This document shows, one piece after another, positions 31,495 to 42,799 of a DNA stretch of 64,000 bases. This DNA is from Bilabrum cf. latius (taxonomy: Eukaryota; Bigyra: Bicosoecida; Bigyra; Bicosoecida): assembly GCA_965178125.1 (NCBI GenBank), contig OZ237737.1, positions 310,001 through 374,000 of the forward strand. Direction: 5' to 3'. The position numbers were made by a program, and so were the translations under genes. Position 1 is the stretch's first letter; the number at the start of each line of letters is the position of its first letter. The notes beneath the pieces were generated by a model. It did no database searches. It worked only from the letters and a program-made list of their open reading frames with translations, and had not been told where the DNA came from.

Positions 31495-34400
31495 TCACCC
31501 GAGCAGCACCAGCAGCCCACGAGAGGCCCCCGCCAGCTTCCCATCGGACGAGTGCTGCCATCCCTCCAGAGCGCCCACCACGCTGCTCGACCGATCCGCA
31601 GCCCCTTCCGCCTTCTCAGCGGACTTGAGCTGCTGCCCCACCATGGCCCCTACGCTCCCCTCCTCCAGCTTCCAGCCCTCGGACAGCAGCACAGGGGCAC
31701 CCACCGCCCGAGACACACACCACACGGCCACGTGCTGCAGCTGCGGGAACCGCGAGTCCGAGAGTGCCTGTCTCGCGCAGAAGCGGCAGCACGAGGCCAG
31801 GACATGCGCGCATCCTTGCCGGCATTTCTAGAGCGAGCGTGCGAGGACACCGCCGCTGGACGCGGTTTTCACTTCGTCCTGTGCCGCACTGCCCTCCATG
31901 TCAGCACCAGTGCCACGTGTCTGGGATGCGCCGTGATGCACGAGTGCGGCGCACACCAGCACGCAATGACAAGCCGCTGTCCTCGTCTCCCACGCGGCGC
32001 CATCCAGATGCTCCTGCCACCCTGCCAGCGAGGTCTCCAGCCTGCCCAGCGCTGCCAGCACCTTCCCGGGACCTGTCTGCACCTCCCGCACACCCCCTGA
32101 CGCTCCCGAGCTATGCGTGTCGGACAGTGCAATCAGACCCATAGCCGACTCATGCGCGTCACTCAGGCAGCGCACAGACCACGCTGCAGCGGGCAATCGC
32201 ACCTTCGCTTCTGCGCCGAGCCGCATGGAGGGCGGTGGTCTCCTCGCGGCCGATGACTCTGCAGACTGCCCGACCGCTCTCGACCCCGATGCAGCGTCAG
32301 CGCTGGCCCCGCGCGCTTTCTGCCCGCCCGCAGCCGAGAGCACCGCATCGGCCGCAGCCCGCATGCTGGCCAGCGCATCAGCTCCGATGAGCTCTCGCAC
32401 CGGAGAGAGCAACAGCCACTGCATCCCGCGCAATGCACAGCCCGCCGTCTGCATGTCAAACGACCGCCTGCTTGCCTCTCGCCACAGCACGCGGACCACT
32501 GCGTCGATCGCCGGCACCTCGGAGAGCGCCATGGAAGCAGCCGAAGCGGGCGGCCTGCCAGCCTCTTCCTCTTCTTCCTCCACATCGTCTTCCATCGGCG
32601 CGCTGCCATCCGCACCCGCACCAACATCAGCGCTCGGCAGCACCACGGTCTCTCCCACTCGCACAGCGGACAAGTGCTCGGGAGGCGCGTGAGCGGCCAC
32701 CAGCGCCAGCGCGGACACGATGGACCACTTGCCCTGCCACGCCCTGCCCTTGCACGCTGCCAGCAGCCCAGTGATTGCCGTCTTCAGCACCCCTCCCTGG
32801 GCCAGCTCGGGCACCGTGCGGATGGTCTGGGGAGGCGCTCTCCCCGACATCTGAGGGGCCATGTCTGCCTTGGTCACCAGCTGCGACACGGTGGCAGGGC
32901 GAGCTGGCCTGGAGGCTGCGTGCCCCGCGGACTCGGCGGCAGCTGCTGACAGCTCTTTGCTGGCCTCCTGCGACAACCCCGACCCACGCGCGACGCTGGA
33001 TCGAGACAGGGGCTTTGTGAATGGGTCTTCCCATGGTGATGCCAGGGCGCCCGTCGCGCCGTCCAGCAGGCACCATGCGGGCGACCTGGACGTGTGCCTC
33101 AGGGCGAAGAGCCAGGTCTGCGCCGCCCTCCGGCGCACGTCCCTGAGGCTGGACTAAAGCAGCTCGCCGATCGTGGCAGCGACCCCAGGCAGGTGCTGCC
33201 GAATGGCCCTGCCAGGAACAGGAGCAAGCACCTCCCACGCGTCCTGCCACGATGCCCTGCAGCCCGCGTCTGTCTCGTGGATACCCACCGCTGCGAGCGG
33301 GACCAGACGGTGCGACACCTGGGTGAGCTGATCGGCGTCCAGCTCAGCCGCCAGTCTTCTCGCAGCAAAAGCCACCGCGCTGCGCTCTGCGGCATCTTCA
33401 GAGGCGGTGACGCCGACGAGCGCGGACACGTATCTCCGCACGGTGACGTGGCGGGCGCACCGACACAGAGACGCGGCGGCAGAACCGGCGCAGCGCCGCT
33501 CCCCGGGTGAGCCCGCCCGGATCCTGGCAAGCAGAGCGGAGACCAGCCGGTGTGCGTGAGGCCGAACCATGGGATCGCCCAAACTGCTCGGGAGTTGCCC
33601 CGCCAGGGTGGCAGCCAGGCCGCGCGTGACCAGGCCTGATCCCCTGCTTAATGCACTTGCAAGAGCGTCCACGAGTGCCTCTGGGACAGGCGTGCCATTC
33701 GCCCTGGCCGATGTAGTCCCCGCACCAGAGGCAGCCTGTGCCGATGCTGATGCTGATGCTACAGCATCTGATCCTTTTCCGCTGCTGGAACTCTCACCCT
33801 CCTCGTCTTCGACGGCCCCGGATGCTACCGCCGCGCGCTTCCCACCGCCGAGCGCCGAGCTCTGCCCCGTCACATCGACGGCACGAGTCTTGCCAGCCTC
33901 CGCCGCACCCAGCACCGACACTGCCTGGATGCACCGCTCCACGATGCCCTGCAGAGGACCCGACCGCGCCAGTCTTATCCGCGCCATTTCCAGCTCCACC
34001 GGTGACACGTCGATGCGGGCCGCACCCCCGCCTGCGTTGGCGTGTACCTACGCAGCGCTCAGGCGCCCGTCCTCCATGGCACCGGATGCCTCCAAGCAAA
34101 TTGAGATGATGGACGGGGCGAAAGGCGCGAGGACTCTTCGCGCGGCCTTGACGATCCCTTCCAGGGTGCGCACCGTCACCTCCTTTACCCCCGTCACCGT
34201 CGACTCGAGACCAGGACCCAGCAGGAAGGGAAGGAAGGCACGGAGCGCCTCCCTGGCCGCGTGCGGCCCCACCCGCTCCGGGTCACAGAGCCTGACTGAG
34301 GCCACACCGAGCGCCTCTACTGCCTGTCCCGCTGCCTGGAGGATATCGTGTTGCACATCCATGAGCATGAGGAAGGCAAGGTTCCAGAGCCGGGGCAGTG

Positions 34401-37400
34401 TCTTGGAGAGGGCCAGCGAGTCAGCGTGCTCGTTGGAGGCAGCGCCAAGGATGTCTGGGATGCTGCGGGCAGCCGCCACGCGATCGCGCACTCTCCCGCT
34501 GCCTGCTTTGGCCTCCGTCACCTGCAGGATGCCGACGAGGAAGGTGGCGATCGCCTTTGAAGGAGACCTGACCAGCGCTCTCCACAGGGACTGCATCGCG
34601 TCCTGCACCCTGGGGTCGGGATCGTGCATCCTTAGGAACAGCTGGGGGATGACCTCCCTCACGTGGTCCACCACGGCCTCCCTGGCCGAGCTTTGCATCA
34701 GCGCAGCAAGTCCAGTTGCGACTCCTGACTGCCTGTGAGACTCCACTCCCGCGGCAGCGAGCCCGATGAATCGGTACACCAGCTCTGGATTTCCTGTGTC
34801 TGATGCCAGGTCGAACACTTCTTTATACGCCTGATCCGTCTTTAGAATGGGCGCGTGTGTCATGCCAGACACGGCTCGAGCCACTGCGCCATCGAAGCAA
34901 GGGTCGAAGGAAGCGGGCTTCAGCGATGGCGGAGCCTCCTATGCAGCCCTAGCGCGAGCCATCTCCTCCCTTGCAGCAGATTCGGCAGGATCACCAGATG
35001 ACGATGCCTGTGCCTGCGACGGCAAACTGATCCCTCTCGACCCCAGAGACGCTGTGAGCCTCGGCAGCAGGGCCTTCCTAAGCGACTCGGAGCACTGGTC
35101 GTACACGGTGGAGAGCCCGCTGGCTGCCGTGCTGCGAACTGACTCGGACCTCTCGCTGAGTCCTCGGATCATGACCTCGTGGCAGTACACCAGGCGGGCA
35201 TCGGTGAGGAGGGAGACGGCGGTGCCGGCAGACTTCACTGTGGACGCCCCGGCGACTTCTCCGTCTTCCATTGGTGCGCTTGCGACAGCCTTCGCTCCCT
35301 TACCGCTTGAGAGGGCGCTGACAGCCGCAGTCACCCACACCACCGCAGCCGCCCGCTCTGCGTTTCTCGAGGACACTGCGGTGACAGAGAGCAGGTGCTC
35401 CAGCACGTCCGTAGCCAAGGCCGGTCGCCAATCCTCGGAGGCTGGCGATGCCACAGCAGCAGCCTTCGCTGCAGCCGCGCAACTCTTCAAAATGTTGGCG
35501 AGAGCAGCGCCCACATCCTCCCTCACGTCATCCTTGTCCCTCGATGACAGCCGTAGCAGCGCGCCCGTGGCATGACGGCCGATGGCCTCGCTCTTGTCGG
35601 ATGCTCCCAGCTGTCCAAGACACGCGATGGCTGCCTGCGCTACTTTGTACTTGGGGGCCTTGCCTTTGCCATTGCCTTTGCCAGTGCCCAGCCCGCCTGC
35701 CGCACCCGTGCCGTGGGCAAGGGCTGGCGGTCGTCGCTGCAGACCCAGCTGCAGCAGCCGACCGACCAGAGCTGCCCTGCTCCAACCCTCGTCAGGCGGA
35801 CCGGCCGCCGGGCCAGCCCCGCCTTCCTCGGCCAGCTGCGACAAGGTCTCTGCAGAAGGCGATCCTTCAGGGAGACTGAGCGATCCGTTGCGGAGGACGT
35901 CGGCAATGGAGAGGCAAGCAGCGGCGCACTGAGAGTCGTCTTTGGAAGAGGTCGCTTCGAGTAATGTGGCCACGCAGGCTGCACGCAGAGACGGCGGCAG
36001 CAGCGGCATCGCGCCCCCAACGGCCGAAGAAGCAGCTCCATCGGGCCACCGAGCCGCAGCCCCTCGCAGCACGTGACCCAGGGCTCGGAGGGCCCCCGCT
36101 CGCTTCGCGTCATCAGCTATGGTCGAGGTAGACCCAGAAGCCCCCGCGAGCCGAAGCACGGTCTAGACCACCTCGATCAGTCGCTCTCGCACCGCATCGG
36201 CATCGCCGGAAGAGGCCATATCATCGCTAGCCACCTCGGACGAAGAGGCAGCAGAGCGTCGGGGCCCAGCGGGGCTGAATGATGCTGTCTCTCCCAGCAA
36301 CCTGCCGCAAATCAGCGCCACGACAGGAACTGTGCTTGTGCAGCCCTGCACCAGCCAGTCTAGGCCTGATAGGGTCGCCCGCACCACGTCATCTGTGATC
36401 CGATCCATCTGGCCCAGCTGCAGAGACATCGACACGCCTTCTTCCGCGGGCTAGCCGGCCGCCTGCCCCAGCATACAGGCGGCCAGCAAGTGCGCAGCTG
36501 CCGTTTGCACTCCACCATCCGTGTATTCCAAGGCCCGCTTGCTCAGAGCCACCACGCTGGGCATCCATGCACGATCCCTTCTGGGCCTGGACCAACTCTG
36601 CAACCGGGCATCGGCTTGCACTGCCACTGTAAGCAGCCTCAGCGCCGCCACCCTGCTCTCGTCAGTCCGCAGTCGCAAGAAGAGCCCCCCTGGCGCAATG
36701 CGAGGCATACCCTCCGCCGAATCGCCCGATTGGTCCGCCGCTTCGGCTCCTGCCATGCTGGCGACGATCTTACCGGGATGAGCGTATCCCCACTCTGGCT
36801 TGCCACCCGCTGAATCTCCGCCAGCGGAAGCCGCCACAGCGGCCGTCTCGCCCGATGATTCGTCTTGCTCGGCACCGGGGAGGGCGCGCTGCCCAGCGCA
36901 CAGCTCCTCGATGTACTCCACCGGCTGGGTCCACGCAGCCGCAGCCCCGCTCGCCACCCGCCCCGACAGCTCTGCTCCATCGCCATTACCTCCCGTAACA
37001 AGCCCATCATCGGCACGGCTGGATGTGCTGGCACCGCTGGCGGCCTGTTCGCCCTTGCCCGCCGACGGCGAGCCAGGATCGCTGCCATTCAATGCCTCGC
37101 TGTCGCCGTCTGCCCCTGCGGAGCGAGTGAGACTGCCTAGATAGGATACTCGCGCGCCGGGCACCAATCCGCGGTACGCCTCCACTCGCACCTCACGGGC
37201 CGGATCGCCGGCCAGCTCCACGCAGAGCATCTTGGCCTGTTCATCCGTTGCCTCCAACACCGAGCCGCACCACTAGGCAGCCACGAGCCTTAGCCTGGCG
37301 TCTGCAGACCGTGCCGCCAGCTCTACCGTCTTGCGAAGCGACGAAAGGAGCTTGTCGATCGCGCTCGCTCCCTAGGGCGAGTTCTGGATCGCGCCGGCAT

Positions 37401-39375
37401 ATGCCAGCATGCAGCGAGACAGAGCTGCAGAGACCGACAGCCGCATGTGGCTCGGCTCTCGCTGGGCCATCTCGACCAAGAACGCAGCCGTGGATCCCGT
37501 CGAAGACACCGCAGCTGGCGCTCTGCCAGCCAGTAGGACGAGTTGCGAGTAGCAAGCCTCTCTTACTTTCTCCCTCTCGTTCCTATTGATCCCTTGCCGG
37601 ATGGATTCCCGGCCGTGTGCGTCGCCTGCCGCAAGCGAGCTGGCGGTGTGCGCAAATTGACCCGTCGCTGGGGACGCGCCCTTGCCCGCCGAATCGTCCT
37701 GCAAGGATCGGATCGCGTTCACGAGGCCGGCTAGCAGGATAGGCGCAAGGCGCTTCAGCACCGCCTCGGGCGTCCTGCGAAGAAACGACGATACGAAAGG
37801 TGCCGCGGCCCGTCGCACTCTCAGGGAGGCCTTCTTGGACAAGAAGCACTGCGTCATTACAAGCGTCGCGTCCGGCATGACGTAGGCGGCCGTTCGGCTC
37901 CTCGACAGAATTCGGAGGGCCTCGATGCGAGATGTCTCCGGCCCCGGCAGCCGGCGCATGTGCTGCGGGGTGCTCTTGGTGGCACCCCCGAGCACGATCG
38001 AGAAGAGGTTTCGCAGCAAGAAGGCGACGACCCTCACGCGACGCATGGTCTGCCTCGGGTCCATCTATTCCACATCACTTTCGTCTGCTGTTGCACCGCC
38101 AGATCCAGCGGCAGGCAAGTCCTCGCAGAACGTCAGGTACCCCTCCCCCAGTGGGGCCTGCCTCTGCCTCTCGGCTGGAGGCAGCCCAACCGCAGCCAGG
38201 CGGGTCGTGGCCTTGTCAGGCGCCCCCGCCTCGAAATCGACGTGCTCCAGAGGGGTGCTCCCGATGCACCGCTCCAGCACCGACCTGGCCTCCTGCCTGA
38301 CACTGTCCGTGCCGTCTCCCAGCGCAGCCACCGCCGCGGCAACTCCGAACGCGTCGGGAAGGGCCCGAGACCCCGCGACTTTTAGCAGCGCCACTTTCCT
38401 CTTGGCCAGCTCTGCAGGGGGCGGCAGCGCCTTGGCCCCTGTTTTCTGGTCACCTCCTGCAGCCGCCCACAGCGCGTTGTAGCTTAGTCCCGGGGAGATC
38501 CGTGTGGCTGGGCCTTGGGCCTGGGCTTGGGCGGGTGTCGCACCGCCCCCAGCAGCCCCCACGCCCCCGCTTGGCGGCCTCTGCAATAGCATGTAATCGA
38601 TCGCAAATGTCGCAAACGTGATAGCGTTGGAGCACCACTCCTGGGGCGCCTCGAAGACCGGCTGGTTCCAGACGCTGGGCAGGGCAAGCGTGCTCGCTTG
38701 CGCATCTTCCAGCAGCGAGGATGGCTCCGGCAACTGGTCAATGCTCGTCTTGCTCGATAAAGATGCTACAGCCGCATCATCTGCTGGCGCTTCTGCCACG
38801 GGTACGCCGCCGTCGGGCGTCAGAGCTGAACCGTCGGCAGAGTTTGCTGGCGTTGCGGACCGATCGGCCCAGTCACCAACAAATCGGAGCATTCGCCTCC
38901 GTTTACTGTGATCAACGGGTAGTTCAACCCCAGCTAGGATGCCGGCAAGCATCCGGAGCAGCATTGGACGCTGCTGAGGCTGTGCTGCAAATGGCGAAAG
39001 CAGCAGCGGACCAAGAAGATCCTATCGCTGAGACTACCCACAGCGTGGCAACCCCAAGTTCAAAAAGACTGCAGCAATATTCCTCTGGCCACTATGTGGC
39101 GTTGCCGATCGCCGTAGCAAAATGGACAGAATTCTAGCCACTGGAACCTACACGTCGCTATTCGATTTGATTCGTGCAATGATCTGCCTGAGGATATCTC
39201 CATGCTTTTTTGCAGCCCCAGCAGTAGCCAGGAGTGGCATTGATTCGAGAAGCCACGGTAGCATTCTCTCTGCTATCACTGGGAGCTTGCTGTCATCTGC
39301 GAACACGATCCTCTGCAGTGTCGATTCCAACGCAGCCTCAGTAAGCTGCTACTTGATCTTGGCAGCCGAATCCAT
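31495..39375 (-). CDS. ECM29, proteasome adaptor and scaffold protein (HEAT repeats)
   Basis: Very long HEAT-repeat protein, 2626 aa, that holds the 26S proteasome core and cap together. One frame with no intron. N-terminal 'QRIVFADDSKLPVIAERMLP' and I-K-S-N-S-D-V-[TAG]-V-P-V, where human ECM29 has IKSRPKIQLPV, so TAG at 39148 is on a conserved Gln. Middle: 'KALLPRLTASLGSR', 'LVYRFIGLAAAGVESHRQSG'. C-terminal: 'LRAFLPFLLGPGLESTVTGV' and 'ARIRLARSGPLQGIVERC'. TAGs at 39349, 39148, 39034, 39022, 38065, 37372, 37273, 36451, 36163, 34939, 34048, 33154 and 31828, with no in-frame TAA or TGA until the TGA at 31495-31497. Ala/Ser-rich inserts make it longer than the 1845-aa human protein. Its last 1.7 kb is duplicated at 28017-29681. 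Confidence 0.93.
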
Positions 39376-39562
39376 GATTATCTAGAGTAACGTATCGCTT
39401 TACTCAAAAATAGCTTCGAAAAAAGTGAGTAAAATCCCTAGTTCAGACAGTGGGAGGCGATTTGCAGTTCGCGAAGCAAGTTGCCGAGTGACGTAAACAG
39501 CACGTTACAACTACTCAGACAGGCGAAAAAGAAACCTTAGCCTATCCCTCAAAAGCCGTGCA
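39376..39562. promoter_or_regulatory. Divergent promoter region, ECM29 / V-ATPase c''
   Basis: 187 bp of AT-richer DNA between two start codons on opposite strands. No specific element recognised. Confidence 0.4.
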
Positions 39563-40287
39563 ATGGCAACGCATAACATGGACTGGGAAGAACTTCTAAC
39601 TCATATTTCTCCATTCACTTGGGGCTACATGGGTGTCGTATCTGCGCTTGTTTTTTGCGTGATTGGGGCCGGCATGTAAGACTGATTTTCTGCATTGAGG
39701 TCGCCTCGGTTACAGACCCGCCCTTTACAGTCTCAATACCGATCAGTTCATTGATTCTTGCAGAGGGATCTATATTACTGGGTCAACAATCATGGGAGCG
39801 GCAGTTCTTGCACCCAGAATATCTTCGAAGAGTTTAATAAGGTACGTAACAAGTGTTTGTGGCTGCTGATCGCCGAGGATCCAGCATGATCTATAAATTT
39901 ACTAAAATGGAGTTTATATTACTTGCACGCAGCGTGATCTTTTGCGAAGCTTCGGCTATATATGGAGTGATCATTGCGATCGTTCTGCTCAACAAAATTA
40001 GGGTACCAGGCGGGATAGAGGGCGGAGTATTGCCGGAGTCGTTCGACGTCAACGCGTTCTACTATGCAGGATATGCTGTATTTGCCTCAGGAATCTCAGT
40101 TGGTCTGCCAAACGTTGCCGCTGCCATCTGCGTCGGGATGGCAGGCAGCTCGTGCGCGCTGTCAGATGCGCAGAATCCGGACTTGTTCGTGCCACTGCTG
40201 ATCGTAGAGATCTTTGGCAGCGCCCTTGGCGTCTTTGGGATTATTGTAGCCATTCTGGTGTCCAACCAGGGCCAGTTTCCATCGTGA
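39563..40287 (+). CDS. V-type ATPase 21-kDa proteolipid subunit c''
   Basis: Membrane rotor subunit of the vacuolar proton pump. Exons 39563-39675, 39764-39841 and 39933-40287 give 181 aa; introns of 88 and 91 bp have GT-AG ends and keep phase. Landmarks: 'GIGIYITGSTIMGAAVLAPR', 'VIFCEASAIYGVIIAIVL' with the proton-carrying Glu, 'YAGYAVFASGISVGLPN' and 'DAQNPDLFVPLLIVEIFGSA' with the second conserved Glu. Four to five hydrophobic helices are visible. No TAG; stop TGA 40285-40287. Normal length for the family. Confidence 0.96.
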
Positions 40288-40677
40288 CTGACTGGGTGGT
40301 GCACTGTGGGCCCTGCGAACTGGTCACTGTGTGGGGTTGCGTGGAATGGATTATAGCGGCAGTGATTCAGGCTCCAATGTTTAACAAACTCAGCAAATTC
40401 TCACATCGCAAGCTTATGCCAGTCGGCAGCAGCCGGTTCGGATCTGGCGTCTGCTGTCTGCCTCCACACAACAGTTGCCTCACGATACGTCGCCGCTTGC
40501 CCATGCTGCCGCTACCTTTTACAATTATATCACATCCGCCCAAAGAGCGCCCCAGGGATTGGCATGGAACTCGAATCGATCCGCGGACCACGGCGCTGCT
40601 TGGTTGCGTGCACATAGACTAGATCCGCTCTGCATTGGCCGATGCAGTCATCCTTGCACTGAAAGCTTGGCCTAAAC
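40288..40677. other. Intergenic region between V-ATPase c'' and TMEM14
   Basis: 390 bp between two plus-strand genes. No reading frame or repeat that I can support; should hold the 3' UTR and the TMEM14 promoter. Confidence 0.5.
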
Positions 40678-41088
40678 ATGCAGGTCAGTACTATTCGTGT
40701 TGGTTTGGCGGTCATCTATGGAATTGTGCTCATTGTAGGTGGAGTTATCGGCTACTTCAAGACTGGCTCGCTGATATCTGGGATCATGGGCTCTCTCTCA
40801 GGACTTGCAGTCATCGGGCTGGAGTATGCATTTCTGACAGGAATTAGAAGCAAGTCAGACTCTAGCGTGTCGTCTATCTGCATCGCCCAGGCTGCAGTTG
40901 CTGGGATATTGGTGGTTGCAATGGGGTTTCGGTACTTTAAGACCGGCAAATTCATGCCTGCTGGGCTCGTTCTATCCCTTTCGTTCTTCATGGGATTTGT
41001 CTATATGACCAGGGTACTGAACCTCTCGAGCGGCATTCCTGTTGTTGATGTTCCAGCGATGCAGGCCGAGAGTGCAAAGGACCTGTGA
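40678..41088 (+). CDS. TMEM14-family small membrane protein
   Basis: 136 aa with four hydrophobic helices. It has paired 'YGIVLIVGGVIGYFKTGSLI' and 'MGFRYFKTGKFMPAGLVLSL' segments with small-residue GxxxG packing, typical of the TMEM14/FAX (fatty-acid export) fold. Family members sit in mitochondrial or plastid inner membranes and are linked to fatty-acid or haem-precursor transport; which applies here is unknown. No clear targeting peptide in front of the first helix. No intron or TAG; stop TGA 41086-41088. Confidence 0.88.
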   Translation: MQVSTIRVGLAVIYGIVLIVGGVIGYFKTGSLISGIMGSLSGLAVIGLEYAFLTGIRSKSDSSVSSICIAQAAVAGILVVAMGFRYFKTGKFMPAGLVLSLSFFMGFVYMTRVLNLSSGIPVVDVPAMQAESAKDL

Positions 41089-41176
41089 ATGAATGCGTGC
41101 TTGCCACAGTGTCCGCTAGGTGGACTCATGGTAGCATAGAACCACGAAATAAGTAGAAACACGCATCAAATGCAAA

Positions 41177-41956
41177 TCACGAATCGCTGCACCCGACAAG
41201 CTCCTCAAGCCGATCCGAGGCGGCTCGAAACACTTCCCAACCGATCCAAGCTGCCATCAACTGCGAGCATGCTATCATAATGGGCGTAGCAATGTATGGT
41301 GTATAAGGTATTGGGGTCATTGTCAGCAGCAAGGGTGGTAGCTTAATTCTTACGGCCCTAAGAATTCCAAACGCCGTCGAAGTGAGTGGTGTTGCCGCAA
41401 TGGCGAGCAGCGACGGGGCACCAGAACACTCTGCAGCCTTTGTGCACGCGCCGTTTCGGCGGGGCAGAAGCATTTGATTAGCAAGAGCTAGCACAGCGGG
41501 CTGAATGGCCCTGCTAACCACAAGATCAGCTGCCGCAGCAGACACTACCGCAGCCACACACGATAGGACGCGAACGGTCCAAAGTAGCCAGCCCTGAGCC
41601 GTCTCGAGCTGACGTACCCTGCCCTACAACCTAGACACGTTTGCTCGGTTCAGCCTTGCTAGAGCGATCGCAGCCCGCGAAACCCCGAGGGCCGTTGCGA
41701 CGCATCTTTGCAGCCTACCGACTCGATCACTGACCTGGACTAGACTCTTCTTGAGTCTGCTGCAGAGCGCCTGCACACGAAGAAATGGCAATTAGTTTGT
41801 TGTATTGTGCTCCCAAGTCGACTTTTTGTCGCCATTGATCGGGTGGACTGCACCGCTAACCTTGTTTAAATCGATGTTTCTAGCATTTCTAGCGACAGCC
41901 GCTGATAGTACGGAGACTTGGTAGGTTAATGTGCTAATACACTTGGTCATTGCCAT
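41177..41956 (-). CDS. Small multi-pass membrane protein, family not recognised
   Basis: Two exons, 41956-41861 and 41770-41177, joined by a 90-bp GT-AG intron in phase 0, give 229 aa. The N-terminal third is helical and Arg/Ala/Leu-rich. Hydrophobic segments follow: 'WLLWTVRVLSCVAAVVSAAA', an Ala/Leu stretch near 'QPAVLALANQ', and a C-terminal 'IATPIMIACSQLMAAWIGW'. One TAG at 41624 in S-R-L-[TAG]-G-R-V; stop TGA 41177-41179. Overall size and helix pattern resemble PEX11-type peroxisomal membrane proteins, but I see no diagnostic motif, so that is only a guess. It is divergent from the L17 gene. Confidence 0.6.
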
Positions 41957-42093
41957 CACAACATGAAAATTAACTTGCTATGCTCTGTGATTACGGACCA
42001 GTTGCACCTGGATGATTTAAGTTCCGCTACTTGCGCGGCGCCCCGCCGGGAAGCTGGCCGCCATCGAGCACAAGCAAACTTTGCGTCCTTGCC
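41957..42093. promoter_or_regulatory. Divergent promoter region, membrane protein / mitochondrial L17
   Basis: 137 bp between the two proposed start codons on opposite strands. The left part is AT-rich, the right part GC-rich. No element recognised. Confidence 0.35.
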
Positions 42094-42734
42094 ATGGGCA
42101 TCCGTCGATTGGCGATGCGAAAATTAAGCAGACGCGGGGAGCATAGGATCAGCATGCTTAAGACCATGACTGACTAGCTTGTTACGCACGAGAGAATACG
42201 CACGACTGTCCCGAAAGCGAAAGAGTTGAGGCGCATGGTTGATCACGTAGTTATGCTCGGGCGAAAAGGTGAGACATCGTAGATATTATTTCTTATGTCT
42301 TTATTCTTGGCTTTGACTTGTTTTTCCAGTGATTTTACCATTGATTGAACCCGCAGGTGACTTCAATGCCAGGAAGGAAGCATGGAAATACCTTAGATCA
42401 TCCATGACTGTTAATAAGTTGTTTGACGAGATTGGTCCAAGATACGAGTGAGAATTATTGCAGTGCCCGTACTTAAGTGCAGCCTGCTACGCTGTGACAT
42501 CTGTTCTGGTGCTCCCGTGGCAAGTACCTCGTTCGCAGGCACCGTGTGGGCGGGTACACGCGACTCTTGCGTTGCGGATTCCGAAGAGGTGACGGTGCGC
42601 CCATGTGTTTCATTGAGCTAGTTGATAGAGAGGGCGAGCTTCGCCCGGCACGTCCGGTGGGCCCAGTGGAAGGCATGGAAGTCGTGGTGGAAGGCGAGGC
42701 GGCACAAGCCGCTGAGGCAGAGGGGCGGCAGTGA
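42094..42734 (+). CDS. Mitochondrial ribosomal protein bL17m
   Basis: Large-subunit protein of the mitochondrial ribosome, nuclear-encoded. Exons 42094-42268, 42357-42447 and 42539-42734 give 153 aa; introns of 88 and 91 bp have GT-AG ends. The core reads [11 protein letters not shown]-[TAG]-L-V-T-H-E-R-I, matching the family 'HRMSMLRTMVSQLVKHERI', so TAG at 42175-42177 is on a conserved Gln. It continues with 'KAKELRR', '[12 protein letters not shown]', '[20 protein letters not shown]' and 'CFIELVDRE', all diagnostic. The start ATG 42094 gives a short Arg-rich leader; ATG 42115 is an alternative. Stop TGA 42732-42734. Confidence 0.96.
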
Positions 42735-42799
42735 AGGCAGCGCGACGATGCACAGTGGCATTGACACAATAAATTTGGATTCCAGTTTGCTTCTCTGCA

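Larger units (their letters stand above)
25580..33162. repeat. Tandem segmental duplication (copy A about 25580-29681, copy B about 29980-33162)
   Basis: Two direct copies of a block holding gene X followed by the convergent 3' end of ECM29. The right edges are sharp: after 'ggctggactaaagcag' copy A leaves homology at 29681 and copy B runs on into intact ECM29 at 33162. Identity is uneven. From about 27500 (A) and 30985 (B) to the right edge the copies differ at only a few bases, and so does the LGELASTGQ-coding stretch. Upstream sequence and gene X N-termini are clearly diverged, and copy A has about 0.7 kb of gene X missing from B. Confidence 0.88.
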
